Shown here piece by piece: positions 40,811 through 47,783 of a stretch of 64,000 nt of DNA. Source of the stretch: DASUPK01 sp963801055 (GTDB lineage Bacteria > Actinomycetota > Thermoleophilia > Solirubrobacterales > 70-9); NCBI GenBank assembly GCA_963801055.1, contig CAWDDE010000001.1:186001-250000 (forward strand). The letters are read 5' to 3'. The notes under the pieces are model-generated. The model was not told where the DNA came from. It did no database searches and was given only the letters and a program-made list of their open reading frames with translations. The position numbers and the translations under genes are program-made. The first letter of the stretch is position 1. Every line of letters begins with the position of its first letter.

Positions 40811-42036
40811 TGACCGAGACGGTGAACGTCGGGATCCTCGGCAAGGGGACCGTCGGGGCGGCCTTCAGGACATTGCTCGAAGAGCGGGCCGACATGGTGG
40901 AGGAGGTCTCCGGGCGGCGCCCCCGGGTCAGCGGCGTGATGAGCTCGAAGGAGGGGGATTTCGAGGAGATCCTGGGGTCGAGCGACATCGTTGTGGAGCT
41001 GATCGGCGGTATCGATCCCGCGCTCGACTACGTCACCCGGGCGCTGCGACAGGGCAGGCACGTGGTAACGGCCAACAAGCAGCTGCTGGCGCAGCACGGC
41101 GAGGAACTGGTGGCGGCCGCGCGCGAGGGCGGAGCCCAGCTGCGCTTCGAGGCTGCGGTCGCCGGCGCTATCCCCGTGATCCGCGTGGTCCAGGAGAGCC
41201 TCGGCCCGATCCCGATCGAGAAGGTCTTCGGGATTGTCAATGGGACTACCAACTACATCCTCACCGAGATGGCGCGCAGCGGCCTCTCCTACGAGGAGGC
41301 TCTGGCCCAGGCCCAGGAGCTGGGCTACGCCGAGGCCGATCCGACCGACGACGTCGGCGGGGCCGATGCTGCGGCGAAGATGGCGATCCTGGCGCGGCTC
41401 GCTTTCGGCGCCCCGGTGAAGCTCGAGGACGTCCCCTACGAGGGCATCGAGCAGGTCAAGCCCGACGATCTCGCCTACGCGAAGGAGCTTGGTCTCTCAC
41501 TGAAGCTGCTCGGGGTCGCCGAGCGGGTTGGTGACGGACAGATCAGCGTCCGCGTCTACCCCTGCTTTCTGTATCCGGGCCATCCGCTCTCGCCCATCGA
41601 AGGACCGTTCAACGCGGTCATGGTCGAGTCCCCGGCGATCACAGAGATCACGATGTCGGGACCGGGGGCGGGTGGACCCGAGACGGCGGCGGCGGTCCTC
41701 GGCGACGTCGTCTCCGTGATCGCCGGCGGCTCGCCGCTGTTCGAGGAGAACGCGAAGCTCGAGATCGCCACGGACGTCGAGATGGCCTTCTACCTCCACC
41801 TCGAAGTCGACGACCGACCCGGCGTCCTGGCTCAGATCGCAGAGGTGCTCGGCAACCACGAGGTATCGGTTCGGAGCGTCGTGCAGCGGGGCCTGGGCGG
41901 CGAGGCACAGCTGATCATGGTCATGCACCCGGTTTCGGAGGAGCGCTTCGCGGCTGCCCTCCGGAAGATCGCCAAGCTCGAGTTCCTCCGCTCGCCACCG
42001 CGCTCGATCAGGGTGATCGAGGAGGAGTTCGGCTAG
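40810..42036 (+). CDS. hom: Homoserine dehydrogenase with ACT domain
   Basis: The enzyme reduces aspartate semialdehyde to homoserine. Of 408 residues, the NAD(P)-binding N-terminus has VGILGKGTVGAAF. The catalytic region has VTANKQLLAQHG, GIVNGTTNYILTEMA, GYAEADPTDDVGGADAAAKMAILA and the catalytic lysine in DDLAYAKELG. A C-terminal ACT domain (residues ~330-405, DDRPGVLAQIAEVLGNHEVSVRSVVQRG) suggests feedback control by threonine. ATG 40810 overlaps the lysA stop (a GTG at 40807 is also in frame). Confidence 0.96.
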   Translation: MTETVNVGILGKGTVGAAFRTLLEERADMVEEVSGRRPRVSGVMSSKEGDFEEILGSSDIVVELIGGIDPALDYVTRALRQGRHVVTANKQLLAQHGEELVAAAREGGAQLRFEAAVAGAIPVIRVVQESLGPIPIEKVFGIVNGTTNYILTEMARSGLSYEEALAQAQELGYAEADPTDDVGGADAAAKMAILARLAFGAPVKLEDVPYEGIEQVKPDDLAYAKELGLSLKLLGVAERVGDGQISVRVYPCFLYPGHPLSPIEGPFNAVMVESPAITEITMSGPGAGGPETAAAVLGDVVSVIAGGSPLFEENAKLEIATDVEMAFYLHLEVDDRPGVLAQIAEVLGNHEVSVRSVVQRGLGGEAQLIMVMHPVSEERFAAALRKIAKLEFLRSPPRSIRVIEEEFG

Positions 42037-42043
42037 ACCGGTC

Positions 42044-43078
42044 ATGCCGACGCCGTTGATAGACCGCTACCGAGACCACCTCCCGCTCGAGGAGGGCGAC
42101 CCGGTCGTCACCCTGAACGAGGGCTCGACGCCGCTGATCCACTCCCCGCGACTCTCCGAGCGCGTCGGCGCCGAGGTGTACTTGAAGTTCGAGGGCGCGA
42201 ACCCAACTGGGAGCTTCAAGGACCGCGGGATGACCGTCGCGGTCTCCCGCGCGAAGGGGGCGGGCGCGGAGGCGATCATCTGCGCCTCGACCGGCAACAC
42301 CGCGGCGAGCTGTGCGGCGTACGCCGCGCGTGCTGGCCTGCGTGGAGCGGTGATCGTCCCGGAGGGGAAGATCGCGATCGGCAAGCTCGCACAGGCCCTC
42401 ATGCATGGGGCCAGGGTGATCGCCCTCGAGGGGAACTTCGACCAGGCTCTCGAGATAGTCCGCGAGCTCGCCGAGAAGCACCCGGTCGAGCTCGTCAACT
42501 CGGTCAACCCGTACCGGATCGAGGGCCAGAAGACCGCTGCCTTCGAGACCTGCGACGAGCTCGGTGAGGCACCCGCGGCGCTCGCCATCCCGGTGGGCAA
42601 CGCCGGCAATGTCACCTCCTGGTGGGCTGGCTTCCAGGAGTACAGGGTCGCGCCCATCCTCTACGGGTTCCAGGCCGCGGGAGCGGCTCCCCTGGTCGAG
42701 GGTCATCCGATCTCAAAGCCCGAGACCGTTGCCTCGGCGATCCGGATCGGCAAGCCGGCTCGCTGGGAGGAGGCGATGAACGCCTTCACCGCCTCGCGGG
42801 GGCGGGTTGCAGCGGTCACCGACGAGCAGATCCTCGACGCCTATCACTGGGTCGCCTCCCGCGAGGGCGTCTTCTGCGAGCCGGCCTCGGCGGCCTCGGT
42901 GGCGGGGATCCTCGCCCATGGATTGCCAGTCGCCGACGGCATGGATAAGCCCGACAGCGTCGTCTGCGTACTCACCGGCCATGGCCTCAAGGATCCGGAC
43001 ACGGCCCTCGGCAAGGCGCCGGCCGTCACCGGATGCAAGGCAAAGGTGTCCGCCGTCGAAAAAGCCGTATTTGATTGA
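42044..43078 (+). CDS. thrC: Threonine synthase
   Basis: This PLP enzyme converts O-phosphohomoserine to threonine. It is 344 residues, the short actinobacterial form. The PLP lysine is in GSFKDRGM, and STGNTAASCAAYAARAGL, the phosphate-binding loop PVGNAGNVTSWWAGF, EPASAASVAGI and a late LTGHGLKDPD complete the fold. It follows hom by 7 bp. thrB lies 0.9 kb downstream after two thioredoxin-like genes, so the threonine branch is complete here except for aspartokinase and semialdehyde dehydrogenase. Confidence 0.96.
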   Translation: MPTPLIDRYRDHLPLEEGDPVVTLNEGSTPLIHSPRLSERVGAEVYLKFEGANPTGSFKDRGMTVAVSRAKGAGAEAIICASTGNTAASCAAYAARAGLRGAVIVPEGKIAIGKLAQALMHGARVIALEGNFDQALEIVRELAEKHPVELVNSVNPYRIEGQKTAAFETCDELGEAPAALAIPVGNAGNVTSWWAGFQEYRVAPILYGFQAAGAAPLVEGHPISKPETVASAIRIGKPARWEEAMNAFTASRGRVAAVTDEQILDAYHWVASREGVFCEPASAASVAGILAHGLPVADGMDKPDSVVCVLTGHGLKDPDTALGKAPAVTGCKAKVSAVEKAVFD

Positions 43079-43120
43079 TCGGCGGACCCCGTAGCCCTAT
43101 GGGCGAAGATCCTCGGCAGC

Positions 43121-43126
43121 TAGCCT
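43121..43126 (+). promoter_or_regulatory. Probable -10 hexamer (TAGCCT)
   Basis: TAGCCT lies 6 nt before ATG 43133 without a Shine-Dalgarno. It suggests a separate leaderless transcript after thrC. Confidence 0.4.
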
Positions 43127-43132
43127 GACTGC

Positions 43133-43465
43133 ATGGCTTCTCCGCCGCGTGTAGAGCTCCTCTGGTGGCGTGAATGCCCCTCCTGGGAGCGGGCGCTCCA
43201 GATGCTGCGGGAGGAGATGGAGAAGAAGGGCTTCGATCCCGACTCGATCGAGGTGCGCGAGGTCGATACGGAGTCGGCTGCCCGGCGAGGTCAGTTCGTG
43301 GGGTCTCCGACGATCCGGGTGAACGGGGTGGACGTCCAGCCGCCGGCCGATGGAGAGCCAACTGGGCTCACCTGCCGGGTCTATCGCCACCGGGACGGGC
43401 GGATCTCACCGCTGCCGGATTCCGAGGACGTGCGCGAGGCCCTCGGAGCGGTCGCCGTCCGGTGA
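43133..43465 (+). CDS. Thioredoxin-like fold protein (alkylmercury-lyase-like/glutaredoxin-type)
   Basis: The 110-residue protein has VELLWWRECPSWERALQMLREEMEKKG, then VREVDTESAARRGQFVGSPTIRVNGVDVQPP (cis-proline SPTI). This pattern marks a small thioredoxin-fold family in which the first cysteine is followed by PSW rather than a second cysteine. A redox or ligand-binding role is likely. A redoxin gene follows 17 bp later. Confidence 0.8.
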   Translation: MASPPRVELLWWRECPSWERALQMLREEMEKKGFDPDSIEVREVDTESAARRGQFVGSPTIRVNGVDVQPPADGEPTGLTCRVYRHRDGRISPLPDSEDVREALGAVAVR

Positions 43466-43469
43466 CGGA

Positions 43470-43475
43470 TAGCCT
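43470..43475 (+). promoter_or_regulatory. Probable -10 hexamer (TAGCCT)
   Basis: TAGCCT lies 7 nt before ATG 43483, again with no ribosome site between. It favours ATG 43483 over the overlapping GTG at 43462. Confidence 0.4.
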
Positions 43476-43482
43476 CCGGCCG

Positions 43483-44010
43483 ATGCCGACAGCGATCGGG
43501 GAACGTGCGCCCGACTTCGAGCTCCCGGGAACCGATGGCGAGCGACATGCGCTCGCCACGGACGGCGCGCCGGCGACGGTGGTCTACTGGACGTGCAACC
43601 ACTGCCCCTACGCGCTCGCCTGGCACGAGCGCCTCCTCGAGGTCGCTCGCGGCTATGCGGATCGGGGCGTCAGGGTCCTGGCGATCAACTCGAACGATCC
43701 CGAGCGTTATCCAGCCGACTCCTTCGAGGCGATGGCCGACCGCGTCCAGCGGGAGGGCGGCTGGCCGCACCCCTATCTCCATGACGAGAGCCAGGAGGTG
43801 GCCCGCGCCTGGGGGGCGCAGCGAACCCCTGACGTTTTCGTGCTCGACTCGGGTTTGCGGCTTCGCTACCGCGGTGCCCCGGACGCGGACTACGACGATC
43901 CGTCGCAGGGTGCGACCTGGCTCCGCGAGTCCCTCGACGCCGTGCTCGAGGGCCGCGAGCCCGAGCGATCCGAGACCGAGCCTGTCGGCTGCTCGATTAA
44001 GTGGCGATGA
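43483..44010 (+). CDS. Thioredoxin family / redoxin-domain protein
   Basis: The 175-residue protein begins with the AhpC/TSA-like pattern IGERAPDFELPGTDGERHALA. VVYWTCNHCPYALAWHERLLEVARGYADRGVRVLAINSND follows, where CNHC is the redox-active CxxC. The cis-proline region reads WGAQRTPDVFVLDSGLRLRYRG and a short C-terminal helix ends the protein. Such proteins reduce disulfides or peroxides in the cytoplasm. It sits directly before thrB (4 bp), which may be read from the same transcript. Confidence 0.88.
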   Translation: MPTAIGERAPDFELPGTDGERHALATDGAPATVVYWTCNHCPYALAWHERLLEVARGYADRGVRVLAINSNDPERYPADSFEAMADRVQREGGWPHPYLHDESQEVARAWGAQRTPDVFVLDSGLRLRYRGAPDADYDDPSQGATWLRESLDAVLEGREPERSETEPVGCSIKWR

Positions 44011-44014
44011 GGCG

Positions 44015-44893
44015 ATGACCGCTCGACGCAGGCTGGTCACGGTGCCCGCCTCGTCGGCCAACCTCGGCCCGGGCTACGACGTGCTCGCGGCGGCGCTCGC
44101 CCTTCACCTCGAGCTCGAGGTGGAGGAGGCGGGCAGCTTCTCGGTCGAGGCCGGCGGGCTCGGCGTCCCGCTGGACCGCTCCAACCTCTGCGTGCACGCC
44201 TTCGAGTCGCTGCGGCCCGCCGACCGCATCGCTTTCCGGATCCGCAGCGAGATCCCGCTGGCGGCCGGCCTGGGCTCGAGCGCGGCGGCGATCGTGGCCG
44301 GCCTGCTCGCGGCCGACCATCTGTACGAGCTGGCTCAGGAGCCCGATGACATCCTCGTCAAGGCGGCGGAGATCGAGGGGCACCCCGACAACGTGGCGGC
44401 CGCCCTCTACGGCGGCTTCGTGGTCTGCGCCAACCAGGACGGCGCCGTCACGGCCACGCGGCTCGACCCGCCGCAAGGGGTGGAGGCGGTGGTGGTGATT
44501 CCCCATGAGCAGGTTCCCACCGAGGAGGCCCGCAGGGCTCTCCCGGAGAGCATCCCGCTCGCGGACGCGGTCGCAAACATCTCGGCGGCCAGCGAGCTGG
44601 TGCTTGGCATCCAGCGCTCCGATCTGACCCTGATCGGGCGAGGGCTTGCCGACCGTCTCCACCAACCCCACCGGGCGCATCTCTATCCGCGCTCGATGGA
44701 GATCGTCCAGGAGGCGCCCAGGATGGGCGCGATCGGCGCGAGCATCTCCGGCGCGGGGCCGACGGTGCTGGTCTGGAGCTTCTGGCAGAGCACCGGCGGG
44801 GTGATGAAGGAGCTCAACGAGCGGGTCGGGGACTGGGCCGAGGTGAAGCGAGTTCCCTTCTCCCCGACGGGCGCGGACGTGCCCGAGCTGTGA
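44015..44893 (+). CDS. thrB: Homoserine kinase
   Basis: ThrB phosphorylates homoserine for threonine synthase. The 292-residue GHMP kinase has VPASSANLGPGYDVLAAAL at the N-terminus, the ATP-binding loop PLAAGLGSSAAAIVAGL, EGHPDNVAAALYGG and the C-terminal GAIGASISGAGPTVL. ATG 44015 was chosen since upstream codons belong to a shadow of the redoxin gene. Its stop overlaps the GTG of a Ser-Gly-repeat gene (GTGA), so the latter is translationally coupled. Confidence 0.95.
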   Translation: MTARRRLVTVPASSANLGPGYDVLAAALALHLELEVEEAGSFSVEAGGLGVPLDRSNLCVHAFESLRPADRIAFRIRSEIPLAAGLGSSAAAIVAGLLAADHLYELAQEPDDILVKAAEIEGHPDNVAAALYGGFVVCANQDGAVTATRLDPPQGVEAVVVIPHEQVPTEEARRALPESIPLADAVANISAASELVLGIQRSDLTLIGRGLADRLHQPHRAHLYPRSMEIVQEAPRMGAIGASISGAGPTVLVWSFWQSTGGVMKELNERVGDWAEVKRVPFSPTGADVPEL

Positions 44894-45129
44894 GCGCGGA
44901 GCGGGACAGCTCCCTCTCGCTCTGGTCGGAAGATTCGTTTCTCTCGATTGCGTCCAAGGGCTCGGCTCTGTCGATCGGATCGGTCGGCTCGTTCGCCTCG
45001 ATCGGGTCGATCGGGTCGGCCGGCTCTGCCTTCTCGGTGGCTTCCGCCGGCTCCGCGGGCTCAGTCATGTCATGGGCGTCGGCAGGCTCGGTGCATCTCG
45101 GCGCAGGCCCGCGATTCGATCCTCGGTGA
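44890..45129 (+). CDS. Ser/Gly hexapeptide-repeat small protein
   Basis: The 79-residue protein overlaps thrB by 4 bp. After an acidic start (ERDSSLSLWSEDSF) it consists of repeats of the type (S)xxSIGSxGSxxSIGS: LSIASKGSALSIGS, VGSFASIGSIGSAGSAFSV. The spacing of hydrophobic residues and Gly-Ser turns suggests a small beta-helical or beta-solenoid structure. The frame stops at TGA 45127, but the same frame continues with a hydrophobic tail to 45222 (see next entry). I have seen similar repeats in other actinobacteria but know of no function. Confidence 0.65.
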   Translation: MSAERDSSLSLWSEDSFLSIASKGSALSIGSVGSFASIGSIGSAGSAFSVASAGSAGSVMSWASAGSVHLGAGPRFDPR

Positions 45130-45222
45130 GCGCGGACCGCGGCAGATGCGGCGTTGCTCTCGGCCGGGATCCTCGTCTCCTGCGCCGCTGCGATCGCGGG
45201 CTGGGCGCTCTACCGGCGCTGA
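45130..45222 (+). other. In-frame hydrophobic tail after TGA of the Ser-Gly repeat gene
   Basis: Directly after TGA 45127-45129 the same frame encodes ARTAADAALLSAGILVSCAAAIAGWALYRR and then stops at 45222. This is a textbook membrane-anchor helix with basic end. It may be the true C-terminus, lost to a nonsense base or sequencing error. It could also be made by TGA read-through, or by a short independent TTG-started ORF. No selenocysteine element is evident. Confidence 0.45.
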
Positions 45223-45251
45223 CCGAGCTTGAATCGGTGATCGGACGGCGA

Positions 45252-45284
45252 CGGCCCCGCGGGCTTCCGGGTGCCGCGGGGCCG
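45252..45284 (+). terminator. Strong GC hairpin downstream of the threonine group
   Basis: CGGCCCCGCGG (45252-45262) and CCGCGGGGCCG (45274-45284) are perfect 11-bp complementary arms around an 11-nt loop. There is no T-tract, so it would be an atypical terminator. It lies between the plus-strand threonine group and a minus-strand gene and could serve both directions. Confidence 0.5.
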
Positions 45285-45311
45285 CCACGTCCGAAATTCT
45301 CAGTTCCGCTC

Positions 45312-45581
45312 TTAGATGCCGGTGGTGCTGGTTGTGCTCCCGGTCGGAGTCGCCAGCGTGGTCACCACTGTCGTCATCGGGCCGTTCCAGCCGCACTTCT
45401 TGCCCTTGCCCGCGCCCTTGTTGGCCGGGTGCTGCTTTCTTCTTCGTCCTTATGGGTCTTGCACGGCTTCGAGTTCGAGTTGGGGGTTCCGCCCTGGTCG
45501 GCGGAGCTCAGGACGGGAAAGGAAGCGGCCAGCTGCCAGCCCGGTGACAAACACCGCCAACTTCTTCGTTCTCAGGTTCAC
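45312..45581 (-). CDS. Small secreted Lys-rich protein, twice frameshifted
   Basis: GTG 45581 follows GGAGGT with good spacing and opens NLRTKKLAVFVTGLAAG, a signal-peptide start. Two net -1 shifts (near 45533 and 45440) are needed to join it to FPVLSSADQGGTPNSNSKPCKTHKDEEE and then HPANKGAGKGKKCGWNGPMTTVVTTLATPTGSTTSTTGI, stopping at 45312. Each piece looks like one exported, Thr/Lys-rich peptide with two cysteines, and only this combination does. Frames alone do not prove it. No family recognised. Confidence 0.4.
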
Positions 45582-45663
45582 GTCATTACCTCCATGGCTA
45601 TTTGGGATGTCCCGCAGCCTATAAGCGTCGAGTCGGCGCGCTGGGGTTACGCCCAAATCTCGA

Positions 45664-46095
45664 CTAGTCGAGCAGGCCGACCTGCCGGAGGATCGAGACG
45701 GAGTCCGAGTAGACGTCCTTCCGCTTGACCAGGCCGTCCTCGTAGGGGATCACGTCGACGCCGCGCCACTCGATCCTCTCGCCCGTCGGTTCGGCTACCA
45801 GCTCCCCGCGCCGCATCGTGTTCGAGTGAGTTGCGGTGGCCGTCCACTCCTGCGTCACCACTCCCTCTCGGACGTACAGCCTGCGGGTCTCGAAGTGGAT
45901 GTCTGGCCAGGTCTCGAAGATCGCGCCGATGTGGTCCCGCACCTCGGCGCCCTCGGCGGATTCGCCCGCCGTGTGGTTCTCGAAGACCATGTCGGGGGCG
46001 TGCATCGACATGATCGCGTCGAGGTCATGATCGTTCCAGGCATCGTTGTAACGACCGATGGCCTCCTCGAGACTTCGAGCCGCGTCGTCTCCCAC
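45664..46095 (-). CDS. SnoaL/NTF2-like family protein
   Basis: The 143-residue protein has the cone-shaped SnoaL-like fold: EEAIGRYNDAWNDHDLDAIMSMHAPDMVFENHTAGES, then IFETWPDIHFETRRLYVREGVVTQEWTATATHSN and a final IPYEDGLVKRKDVYSDSVSILRQVGL. The YNDAWNDHDLD and DVYSDSVSILRQ motifs are typical. Members act as isomerases, hydrolases or ligand carriers, and the ligand here is unknown. Full length, unlike the remnant at 36.3 kb. Confidence 0.87.
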   Translation of the reverse strand: MGDDAARSLEEAIGRYNDAWNDHDLDAIMSMHAPDMVFENHTAGESAEGAEVRDHIGAIFETWPDIHFETRRLYVREGVVTQEWTATATHSNTMRRGELVAEPTGERIEWRGVDVIPYEDGLVKRKDVYSDSVSILRQVGLLD

Positions 46096-46156
46096 GGGCG
46101 GAGAGGATATGTTCGTCGCCAGGGAGAGACAAGGGGAAAGCGAGCGAGGAGGAGCG

Positions 46157-46531
46157 ATGGCCGAGGGTTACACGATCAAGAACGTCGAGGAGTTCGAGGA
46201 GATGGAGGGGAGCGGGAGCGCGACCTGGCGCCTCGCCCGCAAGACCCTCGGGGGCGAGTCGTTCGGCTTCAACATCGTCGACATCGCGCCGGGCGGCCAG
46301 ATCCCCGAGCACGACCACACCGGCGACAACCAGGAGGAGGTCTACGTCATCCTCGACGGCCGGGCGACGATCGTGGCCGACGGCGAGGAGCACGAGGCGC
46401 CGGCCGGCACTTACTGCCGGTATGCGCCCGAGGTGAAGCGGACGATCCGCAACAACTCCGACGCGAACGTCCGCGCCCTCCTGATCGGCGTCCCGGTCGA
46501 CAGCGGGTACCAGGGGATGCCCTGGGGTTAG
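46157..46531 (+). CDS. Cupin-domain protein
   Basis: The 124-residue protein has one cupin barrel. IAPGGQIPEHDHTGDNQEEVYVILDGRATIVADGEEHEAPAGTYCRYAPEVKRTIRN carries the HxHx(n)E metal motif (HDH and EE). The conserved second motif is partly degenerate: it has a Pro-Glu-Val segment instead of a clear His. ATG 46157 follows GGAGGAG with good spacing. Small cupins may be dioxygenase-like, isomerase-like or simple binders. The role is unknown. Confidence 0.87.
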   Translation: MAEGYTIKNVEEFEEMEGSGSATWRLARKTLGGESFGFNIVDIAPGGQIPEHDHTGDNQEEVYVILDGRATIVADGEEHEAPAGTYCRYAPEVKRTIRNNSDANVRALLIGVPVDSGYQGMPWG

Positions 46532-46860
46532 CTGGAGAGCCAGCTGCCGCCGGGCGGAACGACCCGAAGCCCCTCCGCCAGCTCGGCGGCTCGCTCGGGA
46601 CCCAGGTCCGCCACCCGGGTGGCGCCGCTCTCCGTCATCAGTTCGGCAAGCTCGCGCCAGGCCCGTCCGACCGGCGCCACCTTCGCCTCCAGCCCGCCGC
46701 CGCTCAGACCGCTGAACTGTGCGGCCAGGATTCGCGCGTCCTCTGGCGTCAGCTCGCCGAATGGCATGTAGCGGTCGTCGACGTAGACCTGTATGTCGAG
46801 AATCCCCTGGTTCTGCGTGTCGGCCACGGGCGCAGTATCTCGCTTCCGCGAGGTCATCAA
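46528..46860 (-). CDS. Hypothetical protein coupled to ArsR gene
   Basis: The 110-residue protein overlaps the ArsR stop by 4 bp (start region), so it should be co-translated with it. GILDIQVYVDDRYMPFGELTPEDARILAAQFSGLSGGGLEAKVAPVGRAWRELAELMTESGATRVADLGPERAAELAEGL has no catalytic motif and no membrane segment. It could be a partner of the regulator or a small accessory for metal handling. No family recognised. A later start at GTG 46827 is possible. Confidence 0.65.
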   Translation of the reverse strand: MMTSRKRDTAPVADTQNQGILDIQVYVDDRYMPFGELTPEDARILAAQFSGLSGGGLEAKVAPVGRAWRELAELMTESGATRVADLGPERAAELAEGLRVVPPGGSWLSS

Positions 46861-47189
46861 GACCAGCCCAGCTGCTCCGCGTGACGCAACGTCGCGTCGA
46901 GGAGCGCGGCCACGTGGGCGTCATGCAGCGAGTAGACGATGTGTCGAACGTCACGCCGGCCGATGACCAGTCCAAGGTCACGAAGGACGCGCAACTGATG
47001 GGAGACCGCCGGCTGGGTCATCCCCACCGTCGCGGCCAGCGCCGTAACGGTGCTGGGGCCCTGCCTCAGCCGGCTCAGAAGCCGTATGCGGCTCGGGGTC
47101 GCGAGGCCCGCCATAACCCGCGCGATGCGCTCGGCTTGCTCGGGTGTGACACCGACGTTGCCGCTCTGACCGTTGCTCACCCAATACAT
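46857..47189 (-). CDS. ArsR/SmtB family regulator with alpha-5-type metal-site pattern
   Basis: The protein is 110 residues from ATG 47189. The winged helix is MAGLATPSRIRLLSRLRQGPSTVTALAATVGMTQPAVSHQLRVLRDLGLVIGRRDVRHIVYSL. The C-terminal helix reads HDAHVAALLDATLRHAEQ, giving DxHx10H, the pattern of alpha-5 metal sites in SmtB, CzrA and NmtR. The fourth ligand (Glu) is at +2 rather than +3. A metal sensor, possibly nickel, is therefore likely; no CxC-type arsenic site is present. It diverges from the hydrogenase operon and overlaps a palindrome at its own promoter. Confidence 0.82.
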   Translation of the reverse strand: MYWVSNGQSGNVGVTPEQAERIARVMAGLATPSRIRLLSRLRQGPSTVTALAATVGMTQPAVSHQLRVLRDLGLVIGRRDVRHIVYSLHDAHVAALLDATLRHAEQLGWS

Positions 47190-47196
47190 AGTGACG

Positions 47197-47210
47197 TGCA
47201 CATACGTGCA
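47197..47210. promoter_or_regulatory. Palindromic ArsR operator candidate
   Basis: TGCAC-ATAC-GTGCA is an inverted repeat with 5-bp arms, 7 bp upstream of the arsR start and overlapping its likely -10 (TATGTG on the minus strand). It lies 30 bp before the -35 of the divergent hydrogenase promoter. Metal-controlled autorepression fits best. Confidence 0.55.
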
Positions 47211-47240
47211 TGTGGGGTTCTCATGATGTCGGCCGAGCGC

Positions 47241-47269
47241 TTGACACCCCAAATACCGAGGAGTAGGTT
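47241..47269 (+). promoter_or_regulatory. Sigma-70-type promoter of the hydrogenase operon
   Basis: TTGACA (47241-47246) is perfect. A 17-bp spacer and TAGGTT (47264-47269) follow. It is the best-matching promoter in the window and would give a leader of about 160 nt before hypC. Confidence 0.7.
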
Positions 47270-47276
47270 GCGGCGG

Positions 47277-47365
47277 CCGGAAGGAATTGCTGCCTCGCAA
47301 TCGAGCTCCTTCCGGGAGGAGCGGTGAATGCGGTTCGAGTCCGGCTCTGGAGTGGTTGAACTCCA
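47277..47365 (+). ncRNA. Structured leader RNA of the hydrogenase operon
   Basis: CCGGAAGGA (47277-47285) pairs perfectly with TCCTTCCGG (47307-47315). Inside it ATTGC (47286-47290) pairs with GCAAT (47297-47301). Further on, TGGAGT (47348-47353) pairs with ACTCCA (47360-47365). The first structure ends directly at a GGGAGGAG ribosome site that serves a short ORF starting at 47328. No riboswitch class is recognised; NiCo riboswitch features are not evident. Confidence 0.45.
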
Positions 47366-47438
47366 CGTCTCAGGCGCTCTGGGAAGCCCTGCTCGACCGA
47401 GTCCCTCTCGTGTCCCGCCGCACGGGGAGCAACTCTGA
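47328..47438 (+). CDS. 36-residue leader ORF coupled to hypC
   Basis: ATG 47328 follows GGGAGGAG (47314-47321) by 6 nt. The 36-codon frame (MRFESGSGVVELHVSGALGS...) is Pro/Ser/Arg-rich at the end. Its stop overlaps the hypC start as TGATG, so ribosomes terminating here could restart at hypC. A Shine-Dalgarno GGGGAG for hypC is also present inside it. The peptide looks unlike a structured protein. It may be a regulatory uORF, or chance. Confidence 0.35.
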   Translation: MRFESGSGVVELHVSGALGSPARPSPSRVPPHGEQL

Positions 47439-47716
47439 TGTGCCTGGCGATTCCGGGCCAAGTGGTCGAGGTGGTCGACGAGGCCAACCGTCTCGCGAAG
47501 GTCGACGTGGCGGGCGTGCAGCGGAACGTCAACGTGGGACTTCTCGACGAGGAGGGCGAGGGGGCGCTACCGGGCGACTGGGTCCTGATCCACGTCGGCT
47601 TCGCGATCTCCAAGGTCGACGAGGAGGAGGCCCGCGCCACCCTCGGGCTGCTCGAGGGGATGGGGAAGGACTACGAGCAGGAGCTCGAGGAGCTGAAGGC
47701 GAGCGTGATCGAATGA
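47438..47716 (+). CDS. hypC: Hydrogenase maturation chaperone HypC
   Basis: HypC, with HypD, carries the Fe(CN)2CO unit and delivers it to the large subunit. The 92-residue protein starts MCLAIPGQVVEV, so the essential Cys2 is present, and GDWVLIHVGFAISKVDEEEA is the conserved beta-barrel end. ATG 47438 overlaps the stop of a small upstream ORF. It is the first structural gene of a 14-kb operon that includes all six hyp genes. Confidence 0.96.
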   Translation: MCLAIPGQVVEVVDEANRLAKVDVAGVQRNVNVGLLDEEGEGALPGDWVLIHVGFAISKVDEEEARATLGLLEGMGKDYEQELEELKASVIE

Positions 47717-47783
47717 CCAGCCGCCACAACCGGTGGACGCGGCGGCGTTTCCGTCCCGGTTGCGGGGGGAGGAACCCCGGGCA

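Noticed and set aside
45127..45129. TGA as selenocysteine codon
   Set aside because: No SECIS-like hairpin is evident immediately downstream, and the residue context is not that of a redox site. No selenocysteine genes are in the window.
47326..47345. GGTTCGAGTCCGG in the hydrogenase leader looks like a tRNA T-arm
   Set aside because: No acceptor, D or anticodon arms can be formed around it, including the long form of tRNA-Sec. It is read here as part of the leader and its short ORF.
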